Source: Leucogyrophana mollusca (taxonomy: Eukaryota > Basidiomycota > Agaricomycetes > Boletales). From it: DNA of 64,000 bases. Made by a program: the position numbers and the translations under genes. Of this stretch, positions 48,915-60,023 are shown piece after piece. The DNA lies in NCBI GenBank assembly GCA_021014945.1, contig MU266357.1, positions 122,848 to 186,847 on the forward strand, in the 5' to 3' direction. Position 1 is the stretch's first letter; each line of letters starts with the position of its first letter. Below the pieces are notes generated by a model that was given only the letters and a program-made list of their open reading frames with translations, did not search any database and was not told the origin of the DNA.

Positions 48915-50708
48915 ATGATCGGTCAGAGAATCCTTGATCGAATTGACGAACATCTTGATGCGCCGGAGCCGCCTAGGTACCACGGTTTGAAGCCTCCCAC
49001 ACTGAGAATCGTCACCAGCAGCATCCCAGACATGAAGGCAGCGTTAGGCGTACGTTGACACGTGCCTTACATTATGTGCACCTCCGTTCATCTTGGCTGT
49101 TTCTAGGAGCGCACCAACACGGTTCAACCCCCAAAGGACTATCTCACGCCGAATCTATCATAGTGAGTCGACCTCACGCAATTTTTACTCGTGAGCTGCT
49201 ACGAACATGTAATCCGCAGCACCCCCAACACCTGCCATACCTTTGGCCGGCCTAATCCCACCACGATCCTCCCTTCTCCAACAGGTGGATCCTCTAGAGA
49301 CCGCCGAGAACGGCGTTATTCCGTGGCTGAACAAGCACTAGCAGATGCCCTTCGTAGTCCTAGTTCACAACGGTCCCCGCAAGAACTGCAGATCCAGGCG
49401 CTAGAGCAAGCGACAGCGTTGCTCAGCGCCCATGCGCACGATTCGCGGGACCGGGTTGCCAAACTCAGACTTTGTCTTGCAGACAGAGAAGTTGATCCCG
49501 CGAGTTACAGCGCATTGCAGCAGGAACGGTGGATGATGGAGAAACGGCAGTCCGCGGTGGATAGCGAAGTGAAAGAGCTGACTCAGCAACTGGCGTCATT
49601 GAAAGTGGATCGCAATAGGAGCCAAGATTCCGAGAATATCGTTTTGACTAAAACAATCGACAACGAGGCAAAGCGGCGTGCTAACCTGGCACGTTTTCTC
49701 CAATACTCCCCCACGAGGACGTCGTTCAGCATCGGTCATAAGCCCACGCCTCTCCCCGACTACAGCACCTTCTCACGCCGCATGACCATCAGCGACGTCT
49801 CGCCTATCCGCCTAAGACCTTCAACGGTAGTGTCTCCTATGCGGCGATTTTCGAGCGTCCACAGTCGTAGGGCGTCCTTGGACGGTGAGCGGTCCATTTC
49901 TGCCATTCGCTCCAGAAAACCATGGACACCCACTAGCAATGGACGAGCTCCTCGATCACCACTCACAATGGTTGCAGAGAACGGCACACGGGCAGCCTCA
50001 AATCGTCGTCCTGCGCCCCTTTCATCCCGCATATCGTCCACTCCATCTAATCATGGGTCTGACGACCTTGTTTCTACACGACCTTCCACTCCGCCGCTAT
50101 CCATTACGTCGGAAACGTCTTCGTCGTCCGCTCAGGCAGTGGGAGATAACGGGGGCGTTGCAACAATATATGAGCGCGCACAGCCCCGTCCTCGTGCGGA
50201 GATTCTAGCCAATCTCCGCGACGACGATGTGCGCATCCCGGAGTATGCGTTGGACCTATTGGGAGACTTTGATCTTATCCATGATGATATATCGTTATCG
50301 GAGAGAGACCTATCGTCAAAGTATAAGGAGGTCCTTCCAAGCACTCTTCCCGCCATTCCAGAGCCGTCGGAAGAGTCTTACACCGGTCCATATACTTCAT
50401 TCGCGCTCCCACCTTTCGAGATGACGCCCCCTCTTTCGCATATCAGTCTCTCATCTCCCCCTTCGACTCCTGCCTACCGCTCAAAGGTGCTCCCGCAGTC
50501 AGGGGATTCATCCCCACCTTCCCGGTCAAGTACACCTACCACATCCAAAGCCCAGAGTTCGTCGCCAGCACGGCACTCGCTTTTATTCTACATGCGGAAA
50601 GGTCGCAGTGGAGATAGCAGCCCTAGCCCGGCGTCATCTGCAACGCGGATTGACGGTAACAGCACCAGGGGTCCGAAGCGGAGGTTTGCGCTATTCTCTC
50701 GGAAGTGA
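48915..50708 (+). CDS. Ser/Pro-rich basic protein with a coiled coil, function unknown
   Basis: Exon 1 from ATG 48915 (MIGQRILDRIDEHLDAPEPP), a small second exon (ERTNTVQPPKDYLTPNLS) and a long third exon to 50708; both GT-AG introns are in frame. The first 150 residues contain a predicted coiled coil (RWMMEKRQSAVDSEVKELTQ and QLASLKVDRN). The remaining 350 are disordered, rich in Ser, Pro, Arg and Thr-Pro/Ser-Pro dipeptides, which are likely CDK/MAPK phosphorylation sites. A short ordered motif DDVRIPEYALDLLGDFDLIH lies near residue 390. The end is basic (RGPKRRFALFSRK). I recognise no family; it looks like a basidiomycete-specific regulator or scaffold. Convergent with the zinc-ribbon protein gene, with a tRNA in between. 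Confidence 0.75.
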
Positions 50709-50884
50709 GCTAGGAGGATAATCTAGAGTACATTCCTGGCACTGTCCCTTCTTTGATTTGATGTATCTACGGGTCCCCACTGCCATGTGGTCGTTCATTC
50801 CGGCACGTTCTCAGTTACACCAGATAAACTAATCATTTATGAATTCACGTAGTCGATACTCGCTATGGGGCGAATTTTAAATAT

Positions 50885-50975
50885 GAACCCGTGGCGCAGT
50901 GGTAGCGCGTATGATTCCAGTGCTAGAGAAAGCGGGATTTCCATAAGGTCATCCGTTCAATCCGGGTCGGGTTCA
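50885..50975 (+). tRNA. tRNA-Trp (CCA) with a 19-nt intron
   Basis: Acceptor stem GAACCCG pairs fully with CGGGTTC, followed by discriminator A. The D arm is GCGC-AGTGGTA-GCGC (A box) and the T arm ATCCG-TTCAATC-CGGGT (B box). The anticodon arm TATGA-TTCCAG is interrupted after position 37 by the intron 50921-50939; the 3' half continues T-CCATA. Anticodon CCA reads the Trp codon UGG. Position 31-39 forms an A-C mismatch in an otherwise paired stem. A run of six T starts at 50978. Confidence 0.9.
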
Positions 50976-50977
50976 GC

Positions 50978-50983
50978 TTTTTT
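50978..50983 (+). terminator. RNA polymerase III terminator (T6)
   Basis: TTTTTT two bases after the 3' end of the tRNA-Trp gene, the usual Pol III stop signal. Confidence 0.8.
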
Positions 50984-51086
50984 GTTAACTGAGTTACTGG
51001 ACAGGTATACTCGAATCAAGCTCTTCTGACTTCGTCACCACAACGATGGACTAACATCAACGGTTAACATTTAACTTTAACGTTGT

Positions 51087-52581
51087 TCAACAAGTCCGTC
51101 CAAGCACTAGTTCCTTCAAGCCCTGTCCTAGTTTCTTCACCTTGCCTTTCACACCTACCTTGCCACGTTGTCCCATGTCATGAAAATGATAGTCTCCAGG
51201 CACATCCGGGGCATCCTCATGTCTCCACTTCGCCAACGCCATCCTCATCTCTGTTTCTCCACTCAGCGAGAATCCCGAAAACGGTGACGCAGACGTAATA
51301 TGCCCGGGTAGCACCATAGACATCGGGCGTGATTGGCAGCCAAACTCCATAGATAGCCGTTCTCCACAATCAAGCGACCTCGTTCCTCGTGGCATGTAGT
51401 CGAACTCTGGCGAGACAGGAGAAGGGGTTCGGGGCAAGCAGGGAGTGGTGGGTCGGGACATGTTCTGTCGTATGGCGGTGTAGTACGGCCGACTCGGATG
51501 GCCCAAACGAGCAGGAGGGTCAATCCCCATCGATGAGGCTAGAGAAAGCATGTAGGATGATCTCGCTGGGTCTGAACATGGTGTAGCAGTTTCCACTCGG
51601 CTAAGAAAGGGAGATGGTGTCCGCACGCGTGAACGAAGCGATATGGATGATTTGCGTTTCAGGAGTGTCATGCGTTTCTTCCTGCGTAATGCCCGGTGAG
51701 GCGAACATTGTGACGGTACAGTGGAGAGTGCGGACAATGGCGGTGGTATGGCGTCCGGGGTCGCTCTGCCCCGGCTCCAAGTGGCATCAGGTTGGGACAG
51801 GCGTAATGCATCAGAGGACCTGATCAGATGAGACTGAGATGAGATGGCTTCGTCAGTTGTGGGAGTAGTGAGTTGGTCATGAGGTTCGTGAGGAATATTC
51901 ATGGAGTGATGAAGGCGTACACGCTCGGTCTTCACTCGTAAGGAGAGGTCGGGAAGGTGACGGCGGTGGCGTATAGATCGTTTTTGTGACTTTTTCTCCC
52001 TCTCGTACTTTTGCTCTTCCAAGTCCAATGTAGCACCGACGGTCTTAGTGGTAGACGAATACTACATACAACAAAGAATGTCGATTGTTTAACTTCGCCT
52101 CCACGAGGACAACACTCACCTTTATTGAGGTTGCTGTGACGACGTCGGCCGTTGTGACGTCGCCTCCGTTCACTTTAACCTCTCCTGGGCGGTGACAACA
52201 AGCCTCGGGTGTTGGCTCGTCGAATTGGTACTGCTGCGCGCCCCTCTCTTCTAGCTTGCCCTGTTCTAGGACTGCCGTAATCCCAGGCACGTCGAGCTCC
52301 GCGGAGAAAGCATTGTCACCCTGCGGAGTCTCGGGTCCTACACTTGAACGCATCGAATCGACTGACATTCTTTTTGGTTGTTTCCTCACCCAGACGGGTC
52401 TAGCATTCGTCTGCACCTTTGCAGGAGCACTCAAACGGCGCGGTCTCGGCAGGCGTTCTTCATATTCCTTCGTCGCCTCCTCGGATGTCCATCGACACCA
52501 CAGGCACAGCGGAATAAGCGTGTTCGAAAATCCACAACGAGCACATGTGAACAAGGGCCTGCTGGGGCAGAGGCGGAGCAT
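51087..52581 (-). CDS. Basic Ser/Pro-rich protein with an N-terminal zinc ribbon, function unknown
   Basis: Two exons joined by a GT-AG intron after ATSIK (donor GTGAGTG, acceptor TATGTAG); stop TGA at 51087. ATG 52581 gives MLRLCPSRPLFTCARCGFSN followed by TLIPLCLWCRW: two CxxC pairs that could form a zinc ribbon. The rest is largely disordered and basic: KKSQKRSIRHRRHLPDLSLR, KRKSSISLRSRVRTPSPFL, many Ser-Pro sites, and a C-terminal GYHFHDMGQ-like segment followed by a Lys-rich tail (KVGVKGKVKKLGQGLKELVL). I recognise no family. The start is the first ATG that retains the CxxC pairs; an upstream exon is possible. Convergent with the coiled-coil protein gene. Confidence 0.7.
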
Positions 52582-53178
52582 TGGGAGAGAGTCTGAACGT
52601 GGCAAATGCTGGATACGGATGGTGCGTCAATGGATCTAATCGTCGCTGCAGTCTCAACATGGACCTCACCGGCTTATTCCTTTTCCATTCTCTTCGAAGA
52701 TAACGTCGCGGAGTATCTGTCGAGACTGTCTGGGACCTGTCGACCAGATCCATTGGTCGAAATCAAATGGAGGTTAGGATGCAGCGCGAACAAGGGCCGG
52801 TCCCAAGTCCAGGTTATAAGGAGCCTGGCACGAGGACCTGGATTCGACGGTTCGAATAGAAACATGACCAGAAGACCGAGCCAGTGGCAAGCCTTGAGGA
52901 TCAGGCTCATCAAACGACTTGAAGCGAGGCCATCGATACTATCATGAGACCAGCGGCAAGGCCGGATTCACGAAGCACGCAAACCACATGGCCCACGTAT
53001 CGCGGGGCGTATAATAAGATAACTCAACATGCGGGATCAACGCTGGATGGTCGTTGTCCAACATAAAAAATATTGCCTAACATCCCACTCAAGAGGCTAT
53101 TATGTGGGTCACAGCTCTGTGACAGACTGGTTCTCGCAGTCCCAGCCGTCTAATCTCCAATCGCAAGATCGTCACAGC
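52582..53178. other. Intergenic, no gene seen
   Basis: Upstream region of the zinc-ribbon gene and 3' side of the Dal5-type transporter. No domain-bearing frame was found. Confidence 0.45.
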
Positions 53179-55880
53179 CTATAACATGTATCTAAAATCA
53201 GATGCGTCCCCTCCGGAGTCCCGCCCCTCGCCCTTCTGCCACAGCCGATCTCGCTGGTTATTTATCCTCCTATACAAGAGTACGACAATCGGGACACACA
53301 CGAGTCCGATGCCAACGAACATTAGCTCTAGGGCGTCTGGGGAACATGTCCGAGTCATTATCAGGGCAACAAAATAATCGAGCTTCGGACTCACGACCCA
53401 GAATAAAACGCGGAGAATCTTGCGACCTATATATGTTCGACACGATTGCCCCTGTAAAATTGCCCATAGCAATCTGAAGAGCCATTCCGACAGCGCGCTT
53501 ATACTCCCCAACAAGGTTATTACCGAGCCTGCCGATATGTTCAAGTATATGAAGAGAGACAGTGTCAAAATTATTTCAGGTCGCTGCAGAATATGTGATA
53601 CAGACCAAGCGATAGCCCCTGGGCCAGCAGAGTAACTCCCGGCTACGCAGAAAAACGTCCCGAAGTATTTGACGCCTGCTGGAGCATCTGAGATGTTGAT
53701 CAAGTATCCGACCACGCACGCAACTAGGCCGGCGAGAATGAACGGCGAGCGGATCCCTAGCTTGTCCGAGTAGTAGGCGGCAGTGATGGTGCAGGCGGCT
53801 GTTCGAGCTTGATATGAGCTACGTGGACCAAGAAGGTCAAGATCAAACTCACTTGCGACGACATATGGCGGAACGGTAAGAAGCTGGCTAATTGTGGTGC
53901 TGTAGCCAAAGCTGCAGGGTACAGCTAAAATGTAAGCTGAAGCACGTAGGAAGAGCAAATGCAGCATGCCTGTTGATGATTGTACTGCAATAAATGTGTG
54001 AGCACGATGTCGTTACAAGGGATTTGGACCCGAGAAACTCAACGGTAAGAATAGCGTGATACCGAAAACTGAGAGAAAGAGATGAGTTTTTTTACGCGAC
54101 ACCGTTTTTGGTGCACCGACTTACTGGCCGCATCAACTGATATCAGAATGAGGATGTGCATCCAAACCTATCAGACGGAGGTGAAACCGACAACAGCAGC
54201 CAACGGAACTCAGACACACCTGCCAGTCAGTGAAAGCCGCCCAGACATGCCGTGCTTCAAAACGATCTTCTTCCCCCGAGGGAGAATGGTCATACTCTGT
54301 CCCATGGAGATCGAGATATAGGTCATCTACTAAAATACAAAACCACTACGGGTACTCACTGTTCTTCGCTACAACGAAAGCACGCTCCTCGGCGGTCAAA
54401 AACTTGGCCGTTTGGGGGAAGTCGGCGAGAACTGACATTTGCTATCAGGCACAAGCAGAGAAGGGAAGTGGGGAGGACATGATATACCGAAGTGGGCGAG
54501 AATTCCGACAGCCACGGTTGCAAGGCCTTCGATAAGCTGTACGTGACTCGCGTGAGCATTGCATGTGGAATAATAGTGGGTAGGGACAACGAACGAATAT
54601 CCACGCCCATCCCTCGAGGCCCCCTTTTCCGTTCAAATAACTGATAGCATAAGCCAGGAGACCCGAAAAAGCGCCTAGACGCGGTCGTCGGTGTAGTACT
54701 TGACCAGACGCTATTAGACACTATTACTCACCAGCCAATGATGCCGCTCCGGAGAAGAGAGCAATGTGGAACTGTAGCATATTTCTCGGGTACCAGAATG
54801 TGAGGCTAGGAATTACGCAGGCTTCTTCAGTACCCAGTACCCCTAAAAGAAGGGGTTGCGTACTAGTATGCGATGCCAGGGAAGAGACCGGCTTCTGCAA
54901 TTCCGAGGCAGACCCTCACTGTGACAAGCTGGGGGTACCTTCGAGAAGTTGGGGCAAGGACTAAAAACACAACATCTGAACATACGTTTTGACAAGACTC
55001 ATGAGGGCCCTATATGGTCATCAAAAAACTATTCTTCAGCAGTGTAGCACATCGCGGACATAAATATCGCGAATCGTACATGACAATTCCCCATAAAATC
55101 TACACAGTGATCTAAGCCAAGTAAAGGAGCGATGGACGATGAGCACCTACAGCAAGTCCTGGGAGCCACCTGCATTCCAAATGTATCAGTCTGCGCGTTT
55201 ATCTCTGGAGGTGACCAAACCTTACCTTGAAGGACGAACGACTTTGAGGAGGAGGCTGAAATGAATGGGCCTTTGAGAAGTTGGTCATGCAAAAATCTTC
55301 GTCAGTCACGCACTTGCAGGGGAATTCAAAGACGCAATATGGCTGGTATGACGTGAGCACGACAAGCTCGAGACCATATATAATAACACATTTACTATGT
55401 AATACATGGTCTGTTGGTGTCGGGTCACCATTCAACACACATCTCGAGCACATCGACACACGCACCAAAGCTATATTGTATCTGTTGCCAGTGAGATTCA
55501 ACTGTGTGACCAGGCCTTCTAGTTTGGCATTCCCTGACATACGCAATTAGAGGACGGCTCACTTGAGTGAAGAACGACAGTACGTACCGATATTCCCTGT
55601 GTGGATAAACCATTATGTTAAGTACAAGGGGATGAAATGAGAAAGGCACTGGTAGTCAAAAGTAATAACCTTTATCCATGACAGAAAGCAGGTAGATCAA
55701 ACTGAGGATGGGCATCAGCCGGAGGTCGACCTTTCTCCAGATTCTTCTCTCCTCCTGGGCAGTGAGCGCGATTGGTGAAACCTCCTTGCCTATATGTTCG
55801 GCCTTTTCGTTGACACCGGTCTGGTCCTCTTCCTCGCGTGACCTTGACGAAGACGGCGCGGAATTTTTGGTGGGGAACAT
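53179..55880 (-). CDS. MFS transporter, allantoate permease (Dal5/TNA1) type
   Basis: Anion:cation symporter branch of the MFS, which imports small organic acids such as allantoate, nicotinate or pantothenate. ATG 55880 gives a hydrophilic N-terminus MFPTKNSAPSSSRSREEEDQ, then EERRIWRKVDLRLMPILSLI followed by YLLSVMDKGNIGNAKLEGLV and LTGNRYNIAL. Later exons give CNLLLKVVRPSRWLPGLA, ILWGIVM, RVCLGIAEAGLFPGIAYYLT, FWYPRNMLQFHIALFSGAAS, AFSGLLAYAISYLNGKGGLE and GWAWIF, VLADFPQTAKFLTAEERAFV, SQLLTVPPYVVA, YYSDKLGIRSPFILAGLVAC, GTFFCVAGSYSAGPGAIAW, GMALQIAMGNFTGAIVSNIY and the tail YRRINNQRDRLWQKGEGRDS. It is split by more than ten short introns, one or two of which near LTGNRYNIAL are not fully resolved, but no definite frame break is seen. 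Substrate unknown. Confidence 0.87.
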
Positions 55881-56060
55881 GGCAGCTGTGGAAGCAGAGA
55901 GTGTGGAATCATGGACATACTTATACTTATCACAGCTAGTATGAAGCGTTGTTCGGTCGCTGTCCTGCGTCTTTTACCGTCTATGCCCGAAAGGAACAGC
56001 AGATCGATAAGTTCGGTAATCAACATAGCAATACTTAGGCGGCGCCCGATGCATTTGAAC

Positions 56061-56080
56061 AGATTGAGACAGATTGAGAC
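56061..56080. repeat. Tandem decamer AGATTGAGAC x2
   Basis: Two perfect head-to-tail copies, about 180 bp upstream of the Dal5-type transporter start. Confidence 0.9.
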
Positions 56081-56120
56081 CCGTTGCGACGTTGATGGGC
56101 ATTGGGCAAACATACGGTGG

Positions 56121-56140
56121 GAAGCATAAGGAAGCATAAG
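56121..56140. repeat. Tandem decamer GAAGCATAAG x2
   Basis: Two perfect head-to-tail copies, 40 bp from the previous decamer pair and unrelated to it in sequence. Confidence 0.9.
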
Positions 56141-57312
56141 ACCCACGACATACTGGATCATACAACGCAACCAATTCCAGCGTCTCTGACAAAACAAAAA
56201 GGTGGCTCGGGTGAGTCAAGTTATGCTACACCTGCAGTTTTACATATCCACGGCGGGTTCGACAGTGATGAGAGGCGCAGTAGATTTGTTTGGCGGCACC
56301 AACGTTATAATGCGTAATGATACAATACTGATCACTGAGTACTTGGTGGCCAGCACTTGGCCAGAATCGCAGTCTAGCATCATCCACCGGTTCATTAAAT
56401 CGCTCATTCGAGACTCCTTCACTTGGATGAAGGCAAACCGACATGATTAGGCCGTGATGTCGTTGTCATGAGGTTCGTGTCGGGCCTCAAGATGATGCCA
56501 AGAACGTCCCTGCCAGTTTGGGGAAGCAAGAGGTTCTGATGATAAGGGCAAACTTACCGAGCAGCTTCCAGTCTCTCAAAAGAACGATGTAGACGCACTC
56601 CAAGAGGCTGTGTGGGATGGCGTGTGTTCCCTGCTCCACGCTCGAGTTCATCCCACGCCGACGAAGATGGAGATATTAGGAGCGCTGAACCACCGTGTCA
56701 CACTCGTGAGACCCTAAATAAATGCCATAGGATGACGAGCATTCGGCTGCCCATTGGACTTGCGCACGTATAGTGCCGGTACCTAAGGCTAGAAACCGGC
56801 AACCAGGTTACGGACGATTTCATGGCGACTCGATGTTGCGCTGAGGAAGTAAGACGGTCACCAAACGGCGGACTGTCTACTGCACTTAAGAGGCGGGTTC
56901 CATCACGTCGTGATAGACCCGTGGCGGACTTCAAAGCGGGACTTCATTGCGGAGGGCCAGAGTTTCAGGCGGGGAAGGAGGTAGGTCGCCAGAAGTTGGG
57001 GTATGCGGGCCAAATCTTGGTACTCACCCTGGGACTAGGCTCCTCAAGCAGCCAGCATAACCGAAAGTCAGTATAGTGAGAATCTAGGGAAAACGTACCA
57101 TGGCGAGAACGAGGTGTGTCACCATTGACCGGTGGGGGTGAGGGAAAAATACATCATGTTATGGTGATAATGCACGAAACAGAGACAATGCGTGGAGCGA
57201 TGGTTGACGTTCCATTAAGTCCGTGACAAGTGTAAAGAAGCTGTGACGCCAAAAATAAGTCTCCAAAGACACCTTGTGTAAGTCAGAAAGGCAGCTTACG
57301 GTAATAGGCAAA

Positions 57313-58971
57313 TCAAACAAAGACCGCGACCGCTCCCTTCTTCCCGTCCATAGTCCACTGTCCTCCCACAAGGAGGCTCAGGTGGACTTGACCGCAGCCA
57401 TTAACCGGGCATTTCCATTCATGTTCAGCCTCTACAACAGGACCTTTAACCTTTCCTTTCCCCTTGGCCCGAGATCGAGATGAAGAAAGAGTTGTGCGAT
57501 CGGGAGCTTCGCCGCGTCGTCGGGATGAGGGTGGAGCTGGTAGACGTTCTGCTCGAGTTACAGGGGATGCAGGGGGATGACGAGGTCGAAGCCGAGATCG
57601 GATGGGGTTGTTGTACTCTGTATCAGAATTTAAGGGGAATGCCTGCAATCCGGGATTCCCGTGTTCGGGCGCCCAGACTTCCTTGCCTTTGCCTTTGATG
57701 GAGACGGAAGGTCTCTCCGAAGAGGGTGTAGACAATCCGTCGTTTAGTTTGCCTTTGCCTTTCTCATCTGCTTTCGATTCCTCGAAAGCGCACTCCGGGA
57801 TCAACGCCGGCTTCATTAGCTCTTCTATACACTTGCCATCGAGCAAGTGTCCGCATCGAAGACCCCACAGCTTTCTTCGATTTCGGCCCTCTGCAACATC
57901 AACGCCACCAAGTATCAGGGGAGAATGACATCGAGCACAAGCAAAGGTTGTGCATGCATCGTTCGATTGCACGGTGCTGGAGGTAGCATTACCAGTACTA
58001 GGTAGTTTATCGTTCGACGAGGAAGGCGAGGCAGGGGATGACGGTGAAGAGGAAGGAGCAAAGTCAAATGAGATTCCGGGCGCAGGCCTGTCTGGGTGGG
58101 TATACTCCGGTTTGTAATCCGGCTCGACTCCTCGCGATAGATCACGATGACCGTTCAGGCGACCCCGCGCTACATACGCAAAGGGATTATCCTGATCTGC
58201 CCCAGCATCAAGGAAGGGAAACGCGTCCTCGTCAAGGTACTGATCGTCGCGTTCACCGAAAACGTTCAACGCATTCCAGTGGCCGAAAATGCCAGGTTCA
58301 AAATTCATCATGCGACGGCGGGGGTGCCCGTTACCCCTGTCGTTGCCGTTCGCGTTTTCGCCCCCGCCCATAATGTCTCTAGCAAACGCGATGATTGCTC
58401 CGCCGAATCCCATCACAGGGACATGATGTGATGGGGCAGCGGGGGGAGGGATTGGAAAGGAAGGTGCGGGATGGTGTCTTCTTATGTTTGCTTCGAACGG
58501 GAAAGGCTGGTCATTTGGTAACACCACACCCGCGGCAGTTGGAAAAGGAGGGGGATGACGCCGCATGCGGATAAATCGGCGCGGCACTTCTGGAACTGGG
58601 GGAATCGCCTCCATCTGTGGCGGAGGCGGGGGCGAGAATATGCGCTCCCTGCGAGCTGAAACGTCGGATATGTAAGAGTGGTTTCGGTGGCAAAGTCTAT
58701 GCCACCCACCAAAAGTATGAACCCTCTGCGGGGTACCTTGGCTACTGCCCAAGAACTGGATATCCGGGTCGTCCTCGTTGTCGGATAGATAAATTATATC
58801 CCTTTCAGTCGCCATGGGCCGTCCGTCTGCAAGCCGCCGCCTTTGAGTGGGAGGTCTGGGAACGATATCGTCAGCGTCAAGGGCATCGACATCGATAATT
58901 TCCGGGGAATCTCGTCGTCGCCGTCGATCTGAGATCGAAGAAACCGGTCTTTCTACATCTGCCAGGGACAT
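57313..58971 (-). CDS. Split RING-like finger protein with SUMO-interaction-like motifs
   Basis: A single uninterrupted frame of 552 residues from ATG 58971, unusual here because nearly every other gene is intron-rich. N-terminus: SPEIIDVDALDADDIV (IIDV at 25-28) and RDIIYLSDNEDDPDIQFLG (IIYL at 59-62 followed by acidic residues), which look like SUMO-interacting motifs. A long disordered Pro/Arg/Gly region follows. A zinc-finger-like array is split: CARCHSPLILGG, then WGLRCGHLLDGKC, and, after about 130 disordered residues, WKCPVNGCGQVHLSLLV. The order C-x2-C, C-x-H, C, C-x4-C resembles a RING with an Asp at one ligand position. This layout recalls SUMO-targeted ubiquitin ligases (Slx8/RNF4), but ligase activity is inference. 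NLS-like RRRRR and KGKGKVKG patches suggest a nuclear location. Confidence 0.75.
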   Translation of the reverse strand: MSLADVERPVSSISDRRRRRDSPEIIDVDALDADDIVPRPPTQRRRLADGRPMATERDIIYLSDNEDDPDIQFLGSSQGTPQRVHTFGGWHRLCHRNHSYISDVSARRERIFSPPPPPQMEAIPPVPEVPRRFIRMRRHPPPFPTAAGVVLPNDQPFPFEANIRRHHPAPSFPIPPPAAPSHHVPVMGFGGAIIAFARDIMGGGENANGNDRGNGHPRRRMMNFEPGIFGHWNALNVFGERDDQYLDEDAFPFLDAGADQDNPFAYVARGRLNGHRDLSRGVEPDYKPEYTHPDRPAPGISFDFAPSSSPSSPASPSSSNDKLPSTGNATSSTVQSNDACTTFACARCHSPLILGGVDVAEGRNRRKLWGLRCGHLLDGKCIEELMKPALIPECAFEESKADEKGKGKLNDGLSTPSSERPSVSIKGKGKEVWAPEHGNPGLQAFPLNSDTEYNNPIRSRLRPRHPPASPVTRAERLPAPPSSRRRGEAPDRTTLSSSRSRAKGKGKVKGPVVEAEHEWKCPVNGCGQVHLSLLVGGQWTMDGKKGAVAVFV

Positions 58972-60023
58972 TTCCCGTGAACTGGAAAATTCAAGGCGAA
59001 AAGGTTTGTGGTCGTCGAGGGCTAGCTGGCTAATACTAATGCTGTAGTAGGAGTTGGGCGCCGGCCGATGCCAACCGGATGACTAATCACTTGCGCACAG
59101 ACCATTGCCAAACTGGAACCAAACTTTGATCGCGACTATAAAATCTGGCGGCATGTTTTTTCGTTCTAAAATGCTTCTGTCCTCTTCTTCAGGCTGTTCA
59201 CTGTGAGTATACATTCCGTTTACATCCCAAGTGATGACTTTATTCTCTTCCCCGTCCTACACGACCATGCCGAGGAATAGAGCTGTTCGTTCGCAACGAA
59301 CACGCGGTCTACGGATCGCACAGTGTACTTGCCAGTGCCATTTCGTCTGATTCTTGTTTCATGTCTCTTATTACAAGAAGAATGTATGCTCATGACATTG
59401 CTCTTTTATACAGGACATTTTCGCTCTTATGGAGTTAGGCGAAAGGCATTTTTAGGTGAGCAAGCACCTTTCCACAAGATCTTAGCCTCGCTGTGCCGTT
59501 ACGCGATGAAATATTCCGTCTATTCGCAGTTTCCACCCTAACGCCCTCCTTGCGGAGTACTCCCCCAATGCAGAACGTTCATAATCCCCCGCGTACTGTG
59601 TGAACCCAAAAGCATAGTCGTGTGTGGGCCGCCATTGTCTTCTGGGCATGGTGCGCTGAGCGGGAAGCGGGGGTCGGCGCGATGAGGGATTCGAATGACC
59701 TTCCTTTGGATGTCTGATCCTTCTGGCGCAGCGAGCCTTTATTTCCTAAAGAATGTTACTAATCTCGTTTTATACTATAGGTCGAGGTAATATCATACCA
59801 CTTTGAATACTGGCAGCTTTGTCTATTACTGTATAATGCCAAATCAATATGCCATCCAGCAGATGTTTTTTTTTGTGTCTTATGTGAAATCGCGGGCCAA
59901 TTGAGATAGTAGCACTGTCCGCAAGGCGCGTTGAAATGTTGTTGGCAGATGTTATCAAAGATCAGATAGCGGGATCTGAGGAGACTGGGGACATCTTTGA
60001 CTGTCAGCAGTAACAACTTGACC
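58972..60023. other. Intergenic, no firm gene
   Basis: About 1 kb between the split-RING gene (minus) and the aldo-keto reductase (plus). A plus-strand TATAAAA near 59136 precedes short frames (59157-59455), but none can be extended into a credible protein. Confidence 0.35.

Larger units (their letters stand above)
55881..57312. other. Intergenic, no firm gene
   Basis: About 1.4 kb upstream of the Dal5-type transporter. The minus strand around 56.2-57.1 kb contains short hydrophobic frames (SVISIVSLRIITLVPP, LTFGYAGCLRSLV) with donor-like sites, but no continuous model could be built. Two decamer tandem repeats lie at 56061-56140. Confidence 0.35.

Noticed and set aside
59150..59350. Possible small gene ending CHFV, considered as a CaaX mating pheromone precursor
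   Set aside because: The residues after Cys are not aliphatic, the model needs a doubtful splice, and no pheromone receptor or homeodomain gene is nearby.
59660..59750. Minus-strand ATTCGAATCC and plus-strand TGGCGCAGCGAG resembling tRNA B and A boxes
   Set aside because: The two boxes are on opposite strands and no cloverleaf can be drawn.
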